Part shown: positions 35,554 through 46,870 of the stretch, piece by piece
How positions within the stretch are numbered: the first letter of the stretch is position 1
How the letters are laid out: the number at the start of each line of letters is the position of its first letter
NCBI GenBank assembly: GCA_030248225.1
Contig: JASANE010029060.1
Coordinates: 1 to 64,000, forward strand
DNA length: 64,000 nucleotides
Direction: 5' to 3'
DNA from: Trileptium ribeirensis
Lineage: Eukaryota > Nematoda > Enoplea > Enoplida > Thoracostomopsidae
Made by a program: the position numbers and the translations under genes
The notes under the pieces: generated by a model
Databases searched by the model: none
Seen by the model: the letters and a program-made list of their open reading frames with translations, nothing else
What the model was told of the DNA's origin: nothing

Positions 35554-35810
35554 CTTAAATACATGTTTTTAGTAATTTTGACCATAAAGATATGGTCGGA
35601 GCTTTTCGTGTTCAACTAAAGGACACATTTTCATCCCTTTTACTATTGAATAAAGAAATTTGTCGAAATCCATCCACCCAAAGATGAGTTGTGAATGACA
35701 GAATCACAGAAAAATTTTTTTCAATTTTTTCTCCCTAGCGTCTTGAGTGGAAACTCCGCTCATTCCGTTGTTTCAATAAGAAGAAACTCGCAAAGTGTCA
35801 GATAATTTGG
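35554..35810. repeat. Interspersed repeat R, copy 2, right part
   Basis: GGTCGGAGCTTTTCGTGTTC, GAAATCCATCCACCCAAAG and GTGGAAACTCCGCTCATT align with 56350-56510. It completes the copy split by the TIR element. Confidence 0.65.
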
Positions 35811-36159
35811 GGGCACAACAAAACACAACTTGAGCCTAAATTCTAACTTTGCAGGAAAATTGACCCTGTTTTCGAAAATTTAGCCACTCTTGTATTCCAG
35901 AAAAACGTACAATCTCTTAAAAATGAATAATATCGAAAAATTACCAAGTTAGTCAGTATAGGCACAGTTTTACCATATTACAAAGTTTTTTATATAACAA
36001 TTATTATAAAAAAAATTAGACTTATGCTTACTATTAATGATGTAAATAAAAATAACAAGATATACTTTTGCGAAATCTAACTTTTTACATAGCATGAAAA
36101 AAATTTAAAATTATTATATGTATTATAGCTTCTTCAACGATCACCAAAAGGAGATCCAC

Positions 36160-36520
36160 CGCGAAAGACCAGCAAAAATATGACCGGTGTGCCTGTCGCA
36201 ATAGGTTGCCCTCGAGGACAAGTCTGATGCCGGGTTCAGGGAAAGTTAATAGGGTGGGGCAAATATTTTGTATAATATATACATATATTAATGTATATAT
36301 TTTCATGCAATGTGCTGTAATATACATATACATGCGTCAGTATTACTCATGCCACGGCCGAGATGGGCAAAAAATACCGGGAAGTCCCTGAAATTGCAAC
36401 TTACCTTGGTCGGAGGTAAAAATTTGGCGGGGTCAAACATTCTACGGAGGAGTTAGTCAATAGGGATCAGCTGCCGGATATGAGGGGCCAGCCATCTCCC
36501 CTTCCCCTTATTGTAGAGAA
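36160..36520. repeat. Interspersed repeat V, copy 1
   Basis: GACAAGTCTGATGCCGGGTT, a TA-rich ATATACATATATTAATGTA stretch, GCGTCAGTATTAC, GAGATGGGCAAAAA and AGGGATCAGCTGCCGG appear in the same order as at about 51170-51500. Confidence 0.6.
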
Positions 36521-37064
36521 GCCTTAGGAATTATGATTGTGTTATAGCACTATCTATATCATTACAAAAATTTATAACACTGTGATTGCCGGGTCCAAAT
36601 ACACCGAACTATTATTCAATGAATCTGTAGTGACCACTGCGTTCGGTCTGGTCATCACTACGATTACGCGGAACATGATATTCCAACAAAAATTTTCCAT
36701 AGTTCACTGCCATCAAACAGGTTTTGGAGTTACAACTCGACGCGATGTGCACGAAAACAACCAGAAGTGGTCACAGCCAAGCGAACATTGTCAAACTCTT
36801 ATCAAGTTACCGTAATAATAATTTCAATCCATAAATCCAGAGAAGACTATAAAAATTCATTGATGCTTAGGATTAGTGAGATCACGCAGCTACTTAAAAC
36901 TGCTCTAAATTAGCATAAAACTTGTCTTGTTAGTTTCTCGTCTCAAAGTAGCCAGAGGTTGCCCTAAAGTAAAATTATAGAATCATCAGGCGATGATTTT
37001 ATTTAGACCACAAAATCCCAGTTCTGAAATAACACAATCTTAGCCTACTCTGTTTTCTCCGCAG

Positions 37065-37132
37065 AGATCGTAAATTTAGTGAAATACAAACAATCATGAA
37101 CCAAAAGTATGTGAAAGACATCCGTAGCCCGG
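37065..37132 (+). CDS. Exon-like piece, plus strand, unassigned
   Basis: TTTTCTCCGCAG precedes and G|GTAAGT follows an open frame DRKFSEIQTIMNQKYVKD. Splice signals are good, but it is alone, lies in an intron of the minus-strand gene, and I do not recognise it. It may be a nested gene exon or chance. Confidence 0.2.
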
Positions 37133-37298
37133 GTAAGTTGGCAATATGAAACGCAATTTAGAAAGATATTAAATCCAAAGCCAATATTATTCAGGCACTT
37201 TAATTTATAAACAGAACAAACAGTAGAACATTATCATCCAACGCCATAATTTCATGGGCTACCTGACAAGTGTATAATGGGAACATGCACAAACTAAC

Positions 37299-37336
37299 CG
37301 TGTACATTGCTTCAATGTCATCTTTGAGCTGTGACT
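37299..37336 (-). CDS. PH-domain micro-exon
   Basis: A 38-bp exon, acceptor TTTGTTGTTATAG, donor CG|GTTAGT, phase 0 in and 2 out. It encodes SHSSKMTLKQCTR; the last Arg codon is completed by the first base of the 32608 exon. The family shows (T/I)LK.CTRR.TDSI at this position, and the splice here gives TLKQCTRRASDSI. It is easily missed because of its size. Confidence 0.82.
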
Positions 37337-38661
37337 CTATAACAACAAAAACTATCGCACATATTATCAGTATATAAGTTTCAAGGGCACATCATTTTAC
37401 ATTCCACTCATGTTTTGGTAGTAGGCAGATAATACAATGACATAAAATCTATCACCACCATTTCACAACAGTTAAGTTTTAAAATGGCAGTCGTTAGCGC
37501 ATTTTTGATACTCTGGAAAATTATTATCATCTACAAACCGTTATACACTAAATAAAAGATAAAGCGAACGTAAAATATTCGAACTGATGTAAACGCATAC
37601 ATAGCAACAGTCTTTTAGAAACGAACGTTGTTGTGGTTACTGAAGAGTGTTGACGTGTTCGATCAAGAACGAACATATATAAATTAAAGATGGAATTAGC
37701 TTATAAACGTTGGCTAAGGTTCGGTTTTTGTGCAGTTATTTTTCTACGCGACTGTATGCCATAAAAGTACAATCCGCAGTATGGTTATTGCTGCGTATAG
37801 AATTATTGGAAGAACACTCTAGTTCAATTACAAATTACGCAAGGTATGGAATAATGTTGCTGCCTTTAAGGCCAGTATTTTCCGGTGTCCCCAGAATCTT
37901 CTTCAGCGTTCCGTGAGAATTATATTCCTTCTCGCTTCCTTCGGAATTTGCGATTCAAATTTTAAAGAACCTGGCGTATCACCCAAAATGCGAGAATAAA
38001 AATACGACTAGCCTAAGTCACTGAATATGCAAAGGTTTTACATTTCAAAGGTTTTACGCCAATGTTTGCGAATTGGCGAAACCCTATAATAAATGTTGCT
38101 GGCAAAATATAGTATAAACCAATAACATTGTAAGTTGAGCGAAAACTCTACGTACAGAAAATAGTATTGTCGCCCCTTTGCACAATATAGGCTTTGTGAA
38201 ATTATATTACTAAACTATGCATACATAGTTTGGAAAATGCTGAAAATAATATGATATCCAGCCAAAAAGCAGCACAACAGTTCGCGATTAGCTACATACT
38301 CCAATATAGTTCTTATGCAACAGAATTTCATCATTAACGTTTCATCACAAGCACTACAAATCAAGGTGCATAATGTAGAATTACCAATCAGTCCATTTTC
38401 CAATTATTTTACTTTTATCCCTTACGTATACTAAATTTATTATAAATTTCATCTACACGTACAGCTATGTACATTGCGCAGCGGTAATACTTATCAAAAA
38501 CTTGTCCCAAGTAGTATGGCTGATGTGAAAGAAAAACTATTTTAACGAGCGAACTAATATAATAAAATTAAACAAGTAAGATAAAATGTATGTTTCATAA
38601 TTTTATTATCGGTGGCTTGGTGACAACAAAAACCATAGCAACACCACAAAAGCATTCTTAC

Positions 38662-38774
38662 TAAGCAAGTGCGTAGATCTTTCTGGCTTGACTGTGAGAA
38701 AGGTATCATTGTGAATGCGGTACAGTCTTTCTGATATAAGCAGTAAAATTTCGACCAAACCGGCATAAGATTTT
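38662..38774 (-). CDS. PH-domain exon (strands 2-3)
   Basis: A 113-bp exon with acceptor TTTTTTGTTGCAG and donor TTA|GTAAGA; phase 1 in, 0 out. It reads NLMPVWSKFYCLYQKD, then CTAFTMIPFSQSSQKDLRTC. W-x-K-x-Y-C-x-Y and FTMIPF are characteristic of the PH domain in GRAF/oligophrenin proteins. The PH domain binds phosphoinositides next to the BAR module. Joins in frame to the 37299 exon. Confidence 0.9.
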
Positions 38775-39830
38775 CTGCAACAAAAAATAGTGATAATATT
38801 ATGTGTACAAATTTATGTATTGCATCAACGAAGTCACCAATAACACAAAATGTACTACGTTGTATCAAAACGTAATATGTAAACAAATAATACGTTCTAG
38901 TTAAAAACAAACTTTAAGGTCCAGAGCGCAACGCATCTTTATTAAATCTTTATACAAAATCTACGTTAATCAAACAAAATAACTAATAATAGCATTATAT
39001 ATCAATATCAGGTAATTACTGCTCATATGCCAGCGAAATTACATATAATTTTTAATAAAGTACAGTTTGTGTGCCCCAAGAATTTCCACCAAGCTTTGGT
39101 TGAATAAAAATATTGTCATCGCCGGTAATCCAATAAGAATTATATAATACGCTCTGATCCTCCAGTTCCAAAGTGAAGAGGGCCTCAAGTGTAATTTTGG
39201 TTGTTTAGAGAAGCCAGAGAAATGTGCTTCTTACACTAATATTTTAGTGAAGACCACACTGTTCATATCAAAATCTATCGCATGCCTTGTCAATGGAAAT
39301 TACGATCATACTATTTAGACAACACAATAAAATTGTTAAGTACGATGACACAGTAACTCGGTGACGCTACATATTTTAGAAAAAACATTCAGCCGTCGGG
39401 TTCGACATTGTATGTATGTATACATAGACAAGTAGCACGGATATCCCTTCTGTTATGAGATTCAAGTGTTTGTACAAACGGTGCAAACTTCTGCTCATCA
39501 ATACTACTGAGTACATAGTGTTCACCAGTATTGTACACCAATAATTTAGCACTGTTTCATGCAAAGCTGTTCCGCTAGAAATGCCACTATTATCATAAGA
39601 ATCCGCAAAGGCATAACTAACAACTCGCGCGGTTACAGAAACGTAGCGAGTGCGGCTAATACGCGCTTAGTGTATAATGAAGATTTCGAAGTGAATCAAT
39701 GAGCGCTTCAACGATGCAGAATAACAATGGTACTTTATACTTTCAGTGAAACTTTACGATAATTTTCAGCACATATCTAAACCCACAAGACCACGTCTCG
39801 TCTATAAGTAAAAAAGACGGAAATATCAGT

Positions 39831-40388
39831 CACAACTTTCAAGAAAATTTGAATTTCATGTATCATTTGGGTTCTCCCTAGATCTGTCTTGGCTGGAGGG
39901 GTGGGACGGGTGGGACTTGGCTTGGCAGCCCTACCTTAAGCACCGGTAGTGGACTAACTTCTGGGGAGTGTGGGGCAAAAAACAAAATTCGAAAATTTTT
40001 AAGCATATGTTATGGAGTTATATGGAATAATGGCCTTAAATATCGCTAAATGTTAGAAAAATCTAAGCCTTAGATACTAAAAATACTGTTTAATAAACAA
40101 ATGCGCTGTCACAACTTTCAAGAAAATTTGAATTTCATGTATCATTTGGGTTCTCCCTAGATCTGTCTTGGCTGGAGGGGTGGGACGGGTGGGACTTGGC
40201 TTGGCAGCCCTACCTTAAGCACCGGTAGTGAACTAACGTCTGGGGAGTGTGGGGCAAAAAACAAAATTCGAAAATTTTTAAGCATATGTTATGGAGTTAT
40301 ATGGAATAATGGCCTTAAATATCGCTAAATGTTAGAAAAATCTAAGCCTTAGATACTAAAAATACTGTTTAATAAACAAATGCGCTGT
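39831..40388. repeat. 279-bp direct tandem duplication
   Basis: 39831-40109 and 40110-40388 differ at only about two positions by eye (TGGACTAACTT against TGAACTAACGT). The unit starts CACAACTTTCAAGAAAATTT and ends AACAAATGCGCTGT. No ORF of note. The near identity suggests a recent event or an assembly artefact. Confidence 0.97.
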
Positions 40389-41584
40389 CGTTTACATTGT
40401 CCAGACACATACATAGTTTCGAAATTAACTAGGGTAGAACCAAATTGTTGGGGTGGGAACTGGGAGGAGAGGCGATACGAATCGGGGTGAGATTAGCCGG
40501 TTTGGTTAGCGCCAACAGCAACGAGAACCCAGATAATTTCACGTCGCTTGTTGTATTGAACCCATGGCACGCAAATACTGTTGTCTTCAATGTATTCAGA
40601 AAACAGGAAACCTATACCCCTGATCAAGCCCTCTGGCCTCTGAAAAAAAGCCAAATGGCTCGCTTTTTCCAAAATGTAGCATTTTCGGTTCATTCATATG
40701 ACTAACTTCATACTCAATCAAGGTTTAAAACAATAAAAGCGCCCTGTTTAAATATCTCTGTTTATCCATCGTTCATTCCAGACAAAACAGGAAATCACGT
40801 AGACAAAATTTAATCCATTTATGGGTATTTTAAAGCTTTGGCATATTGCTCAATAGCTGCTGTTCTGACAATAAGACAAATTGTGTCATGATTTTCAGTC
40901 TGGAGCTTCTGATTTGTGTAATAACTTAAAACGTTTAGAAACTGAGAAACCTCAAAATGGTCAAAATCAAAAAAGTCCAATCGTTGTTCTCCTATAGAAA
41001 TGAGTGTGGGCAGAAAATCATTGGTGATGGGACAACACAAATTTAGGTGCATAATGCTATTATGCGTGCAATAAAATAATATGCTTTAAATGCATCAATC
41101 TGTGATAAACTCTGTTTGACATATTCAGACAAAAACAAGTTGCCGCTATTAACTCCTGTCCTGAAGCTCAGCAGCAATATTATAGTAATGTAAACAAAAA
41201 TATTTTACTTTTGCCTTTCAAAAGAAATAAATATCCCTGCTTGCGGATTGCGTGGTTGCCCGGAATCTGCTGAAAAGTAGAACGCAGCAAGAAATTTTCA
41301 TACATTAAAATACAATAATAATCTTTAACAAAATGCGTGAGAAACTTCTTTGGAATTAAATTCTAACTGAGGCTTAAAAACATGAAACCAAATGGCCTAC
41401 GTTTTGCTTGTTTCCTGACATAGCGATGACCACTAATTGTCAATACCTACAAGCCTAAACCCTGTCCAAAATTTTCGCAGCTCACACCACAACCTGACAA
41501 GTGCTCAACAGAATAGACAAAATTTTTGCCAATTTACCTAAAGTTTTGACCACGCGTCCGGCACGCGGGGGTGGCACATGGCTT

Positions 41585-41963
41585 GCTTGTCCACAGCTCC
41601 CCGAAAAGTGGGCGGGAAACTTCGGGGGATGGGGGACATGTTCCCTCTCGGGGAAAATTTCAAAGTGTGACGGGAGAATAACTTTTACTCAAAAGTACTA
41701 AATTTCAATGTTTTCATGTAGTTTTAATGCCGTCCATGTATTTTCAAGCTATAAAACGACGGTTTAGGATTATAAACAGCGGTAATTAATGTTTACATAT
41801 CATTTTGCATAAAAAACATAAATTTTGAGACATAAAAAATTTTAGAGTTAGTTGAATATTGGGGCTTCAGTCGAGTGAGGGGAGGGACATGGGGAAAATC
41901 TCATGAAGACAGTGGATTTGGATTGTCGGGTCTCCCGTTCGACCCTCCTTACTGTGGACAGGC
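41585..41963. mobile_element. Small TIR element (copy Q2)
   Basis: GCTTGTCCACAG at the left and CTGTGGACAGGC at the right. Inside are CCCCGAAAAGTGGGCGG, TCGGGGAAAATTTCAAAGTG and a G-rich right arm. It aligns with 53074-53445. Confidence 0.75.
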
Positions 41964-42674
41964 CGAGAGAAAATATGGGTTCAGAATGGAGGTTTGAACC
42001 CTAAGGGTAACCCCTTCCCCATATAGCAGGGAGGCGGGAGCAGGATGGCATCTGCCCCCAAAGAAACCAAGCTGGGGGCACGTCCGTCGTTCGGTTCTGC
42101 CCCCTACTCCGGGAGTGATGCAGATTTGATAATTTTACTCTGAGTTTCCCCCAATTGTCAATTTACATAAATATTTGAATATAGCTTTAGAAGGGTGGTC
42201 CGAGATTTAGGGTTTGATCCCTTATGGTCACCTATGCCCGGATGTGTTTTATCTTATGTATCTTGTGCCCACCCCCAGACGAGTTTCACCTTAGCTTGGC
42301 GCCTTTGGGTGTGTTTTATCGTACTTTGCACCCAGACTAAAAATCGTTCGCGGGTGCTCGATCGGCATTTAATTATAAATGGAGTAGGAGCAGCTGGAGC
42401 CGAAAGGCCACCAATTATTAAAACAGAGCGAGCGAAGCGGGCAGAGTTTCCACCAATAACTTTGTTTGCGGCAAAAATCGTAAAAATTTCTTTTTTACCC
42501 ATCTGTGGAGAATACAGCTCATCACCTAAAGGATAGACCTTCATAATTTTTATTTGATCACAAATTCAGTGTATTTGTGCCGTTTCCTTAGACGCTGAAC
42601 CCGCCGACTACGTCTTCCGGGTCAAAATGAGCCTCAAAGGATCACGGTTCACATTTTTTAATTTGGCCATGCCA

Positions 42675-43858
42675 CAGGGAGTAACCAGAATTCCGGTTCC
42701 GGTTCCGGCGAAAATCGTGTTCCGGTTCCGGTTCCGGCAAAGGGCAAAAACCATACCGGAACCGGAATTCCGGTTTAAAAATTTTGTTTGAAATTTTCCA
42801 CGTTTAATTGCTTTATCCTGCAATCCAAACATATGTAATATATATTATACAATGATCAAGCTCCAATACGACCAAGCAAAAGAAAAGATTAACTTACCAA
42901 TTTGCCGTGTAAAACGTAAGTAGGGCACATAATTTGAGCAGGAATTTTTCATAATAACCTGCAGGAGTTTGTTAAATCAAAGCCAGGTCAATGCTTGTAG
43001 CAGCTATTTTACACATCCAGAAGTCTGTTGGATACGTTTGAATTAAACCTGTCCAACTCGGTAACAGAGTATGGCTTACGCAGAAGTACTTAGGGTATGC
43101 TTGGCTAACATAAATTGCGTCAGGCACCCGCCAGTGCGCTTGTAAACTTGGTAAATCAGTTTAACTTGAAGTAAAATAACGTTATCTGCAACGCATCTAG
43201 AAACTGCTTTCTTGGCAATGAACTGTATTTATTGAAACTGTGCGAGCAGCATCACAGTGTGTCTCATTTATAGCATTCTGATTAGAAAGTTATCATCATT
43301 ATCATCTAACTGACGGGCACTGTTTGTTCAACGCTAGCCTTAACAGTGTCTCTGACCACTGATCAGAAAATTACCTTCTATCTATTATTTTCTCTTAGAA
43401 TCATATAAACCAATAATTTTAAGTTTCCTACAGAAGAACATACAACAAACGTATGTGTAGTAAAGGGAGGCGACTGGAGACAGAGCGAAAGTGTGTATTC
43501 TACGCTCCAAGCTTTGTAAGCATATTCGATTTGACGCAGTACATGCAATGGTGTATAGTGGAAGACATTTTTGCTCTGAATGTCCAAAAACCGAGATATT
43601 TGATCGAAAAATAAACATTATTAGCTTCCTCAGTCTCTTTAAAGTTTCATAAAGGCAATAATACCGTCACAATACATTAAGTTTAATGCAAAAGTTATTT
43701 TTAATGCATTTTAAATCCACTATACCTTCATTTCTTCCATCATCTGTTTTACTATATATAAATTTCGAAGACCAGGTTCCGGTTCCGGATCCGGTTTAAA
43801 TGGACTGTTCCGGTTGCTGGTTCCGGTTCCGGTAAATTTTGGTTCCGGTTATTCCCTG
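42675..43858. mobile_element. Segment with hAT-like ends and 8-bp target duplication
   Basis: The left end CAGGGAGTAACC and the right end GGTTATTCCCTG are inverted repeats of the hAT type (CAGGG). CCATGCCA flanks both sides exactly (42667-42674 and 43859-43866), the 8-bp duplication expected of hAT transposition. Both sub-terminal parts carry GGTTCCGGTTCC arrays (42692-42775 and 43776-43848). No hAT transposase is seen. A candidate host exon lies inside (42898-42958). Confidence 0.75.
42898..42958 (-). CDS. Candidate exon for start of PH domain
   Basis: A 61-bp candidate, acceptor AACTCCTGCAG, donor ATTG|GTAAGT, both strong. Its phases (0 in, 1 out) are the ones needed between the 50998 and 38662 exons. 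It reads VIMKNSCSNYVPYLRFTRQI. Joined to the next exon it gives YLRF..., a 9-12 residue turn, then W-S-K-F-Y-C, as in PH strands 1-2 where the family has GYL...WVK.YC. The usual Gly is replaced by Pro. Caution: it lies inside a segment (42675-43858) with hAT-like ends and an 8-bp direct repeat, so it could be a chance match or an exon supplied by the element. Confidence 0.5.
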
Positions 43859-43934
43859 CCATGCCAGTATCTACCTTTCATGGCCTATATCTCGAGTTAG
43901 AGGCTTTGCCTTTATGTCAGGATATAGAGGAAGA

Positions 43935-44120
43935 TACAGTACTCGCCAAAAATGACCGTCGCATTTCGAGTGAGTCGCGAGCGAGTGGCTCGCTCGAGAT
44001 TTCGCAACTATTTAAATTAATAGAAAATTCTATTTTTAGAACAAATATATTTCGAGCGAGTCGCGAGCGAGTCTCGAGCGAGTCGCGAGCGAGCGACAGT
44101 CATTTTTGGCGGGTATTGTA
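43935..44120. mobile_element. CGAG MITE, copy 5
   Basis: TACAGTACTCGCCAAAAATG at the left, inverse of TACAATACCCGCCAAAAATG at the right, TA edges, CGAGCGAG arms around TATTTAAATTAATAG. Highly similar to 34039-34249. Confidence 0.88.
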
Positions 44121-44879
44121 GATAGACCATCATACAAGATTCTCATTAAGAACGACAACTCTGTTTATGCATTTTTTCGCAGACGAACTATGACCCGAAG
44201 TTTAAACAATACCACCAAAAAAGTGAGAAAATTTCAGAATGTTTACAAACCAAGTTTTTTGTTCGATGGGGTGAACTCTGGGACTAGGCTTTTTAACCCG
44301 TTAAACAACATTTCACTGTTTAAACAACATATTGACCGTGCTATTAATCATGCGGGACGATGCCGGAGCAAAATTCGGTAAATTTTGGCACCAAAAATAG
44401 TCAAATTTCCCCATTGTATCAATATACACTTATATTGAACAATGGAAGATCTTTATAGGGCGTCGAGATTACTTAACACAAAAAATCAATTACATTTGCG
44501 TGGTATGCATCAAATAAGGCTGGTCTTTCAGGTCCTACTACATAAAACCACTTTTTAAATATTTTTTATTAAAATTTGCGATTTTCAAATTTTGCCTTTT
44601 TGGTCATTCGAAGAAGAGTTGAACAGTTCTTCCGTTTGATATAGACTAAAAGACCGTAGCATCGTCACTGAAGTATTGCTGGTAATAATTGCTATTATGG
44701 GACTTTAAGCGGGCTTATGGACCTGAAAATTTGGAAAGACAAAATGGTCAATTAGGAGACAGACCCACAACCGCTTCGTTTATCTTCGCTTTGGAAGTTA
44801 CTATTGAACAAGGAGCGTAGTTTCACATAAAAAATAATTTGATTCTGACGGCGGCGGCGTGAGGTGATTGTAAAAATGC

Positions 44880-45385
44880 ATAAAATTTACTAATTAGCTA
44901 ATATTAAAAAATTAACTAATTAGCATATACGGCTAAAGCTTCAGAAATGCCATATTCGTGATCAGCGACATCGAAAACCCCAATGAGCTATATTTTATCA
45001 TTTCTGAGCCCTTTGAAAATTTTCCAAAAATCAGCTAATTAACTAACTAATTACCATGTGTTAACACCCTCGAATAGTAACACACACCACATTCGTAATC
45101 AGCACGGACGAGATGTAATATGCGCACCAAAATATAATAGCTTTACAGTATTTTTCATTACAAAACATGCCATTTTTTGTTAATATGATAAAAATGATAA
45201 AAATAGGCTAACATGCTTAGCTAATTAATTGATTACTAATTAAAACAAATATTGACAAAAGCTAATTTCTTGCAGCTGAAAGATGTCAGGCTTTTCAAAC
45301 AAAAAATAAATTTTTTATATCGGCCCAGCAGTTGTTGAGGTGTTCGACGGAGACGGACAGACTACCGATTTTGCCCCATCTGACG
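44880..45385 (+). repeat. Interspersed repeat D, copy 2
   Basis: AATTAGC and ATTAACTAAT words, GATGTCAGGCTTTTCAAACA, a GTTGTTGAGGTGTTCGACG segment and GACGGACAGACTACCGATTT follow the order of the 9945 copy. Confidence 0.55.
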
Positions 45386-45508
45386 AAAACAAAAACACTA
45401 CGCTTTCCTACGCTTAATAATACCGGTTGTGGAGTTACTGACTTGCCGTTTTGGCTTACTGAAACAAGTAGATGTGGTATTGGTAGTTGAATTTAAGACC
45501 TTTCTGTT

Positions 45509-45900
45509 GAAAAGATCCACTAGAGATCAAACGTTTGATCAGCCTCCAATTTTCGAATCTTGATTCGAATCCGGGCCTCTAGTTTTAAAAACTAGAGCAC
45601 TTCCACTACACCAAAGGCCCCGATCAACTCACGTTGAAGCAACGCTATTTGTGCTAGGATAGTGAGACGAGTCATCACTCCCTTGCGGAATAAGCGTGTG
45701 TTAAACTCGAACTGTGTTAAGAAACTCTGTGCAAAAGATCATGTTGGGCTCAACAATTGAAAAGATCCATGAGAGATCAACCTTGAACAAGCCGCAATTC
45801 GAACCCGGGCCTCTAGCTTGCAAGATTATCGTGCTACCACTACACCACAAGCCTTGATCAACTCACGTTGTATCGTAGTGAGACGTTACACAATAGTAAG
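45509..45900 (-). repeat. Two tRNA-derived repeat units
   Basis: Two units share TTGAAAAGATCCA..AGAGATCAA at one end and TGATCAACTCACGTTG at the other. On the minus strand each has an A-box-like GGTGTAGTGG and a B-box (GGATTCGAATC, GGGTTCGAATTG). In the unit at about 45550-45622 the anticodon arm is intact, CTAGT/ACTAG around TTTTAAA, which would place UUA as anticodon. T-arm and acceptor stems do not pair, so they are SINE-like or tRNA pseudogenes, not active tRNAs. Confidence 0.6.
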
Positions 45901-46432
45901 TTGCTAGGCAATACAGTATTTCTGTGTTTGCTTGTCTGTGTTGTATGAAGATAAAATTGATTTGTTGGTAAGGGAAATCGGAGACATTGTCAGGGTGTCT
46001 CATAAGTAACGCCCCAACTTCAAACTGTTGCCGATACTGACATAATTTACTTAGAACCCTCATGCTTTCAGAAATTATAACCGAACACATTATAAATATC
46101 TACGTATAACAAACCGGCTTATACTCGACTTAATTTAGCTGATCGAATAAGAAAGTTTTTGTAAGACTGTATGCAGTCGTTAACCAAAATAGCGGTGAAG
46201 TCGTGCTACAATAGTACCGGCATTCGTCTTCACAACCCCCATTATCATAAAACTGCTTCATTTAAAAAGGTTTTATCTAGCAGGTTCCGTAGCTGACTTG
46301 CCCCGAACAGGGAGACTACTGACGACATACTATGGTGAGGTTGCGATAGCTGATAATTTCCTATCATTTTGACAACAGTCCGACAAATTCGCCGTTGTGT
46401 TGTTGAAACCGATATAGTTAAAAGGCTGCGTC

Positions 46433-46759
46433 TATAGCTACAATCAGAATTAAGTGCACTTAAAATCGAACGCAGACTAAATCAAACGATAGCGCAATCG
46501 ATCAATCTTCGTTTAAACGAAATTTGTTAAATTAACGCAGAATAACATTTTTTTATTAAAATAGTTTTTTCTATTTTACCACAATCGAAATTCGTTAAAT
46601 TTAACGCAAACCTTTATTTAAATTATTTTTTATTTTAAGCACTCGGAATTTGTTAAATCAATTTTCATTTAAACGATCGGTTGTCGTTTACACGAAAACC
46701 ATCGAAATTGAAAGAAATTTCGTTTGATTTTTGAGCACTTAATTCTGATTGTAACTGTA
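46433..46759. mobile_element. MITE, TCGATT core (copy T2)
   Basis: 327 bp, left end TATAGCTACAATCAGAATTA and right end the inverse of TACAGTTACAATCAGAATTA. The core has AAACGAAATT and TTAAATTTAACGAAT words in inverted order. Same family as 2773-3043. Confidence 0.8.
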
Positions 46760-46765
46760 AAACCT

Positions 46766-46870
46766 TCTATACCTACGTTAGTTCATGCTCTGAATGAGGG
46801 TGATCATTATCGTAGGGTTGAATTTTGTGACAAACTTAGTTGGACTAAACCTTCCCCGACCATTGACTGC
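46766..46870 (+). pseudogene. Possible transposase fragment
   Basis: ALNEGDHYRRVEFCDKL, directly after MITE T2, is like the (E/D)D--RR-EFC segment of transposon-derived DNA-binding/DDE proteins in invertebrates. Only some 30 residues match from memory; the rest is not recognised. Confidence 0.3.

Larger units (their letters stand above)
32662..37298. other. Intron filled by nested repeats
   Basis: It contains repeat R split by TIR element P3 (itself holding a CGAG MITE) and repeat V (about 36160-36520). A plus-strand exon-like piece lies at 37065-37132. Otherwise AT-rich. Confidence 0.6.

Noticed and set aside
36370..36460. Exon-like stretch ending CCAAG|GTAAGT on the minus strand
   Set aside because: Part of interspersed repeat V, and phases do not fit the PH exons on either side.
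39090..39200. Open minus-strand frame with LELEDQSVLYNSYWITGDD
   Set aside because: Looks coding but the acceptor is poor, phases do not serve the BAR-PH-RhoGAP gene, and I recognise no family. Left unannotated.
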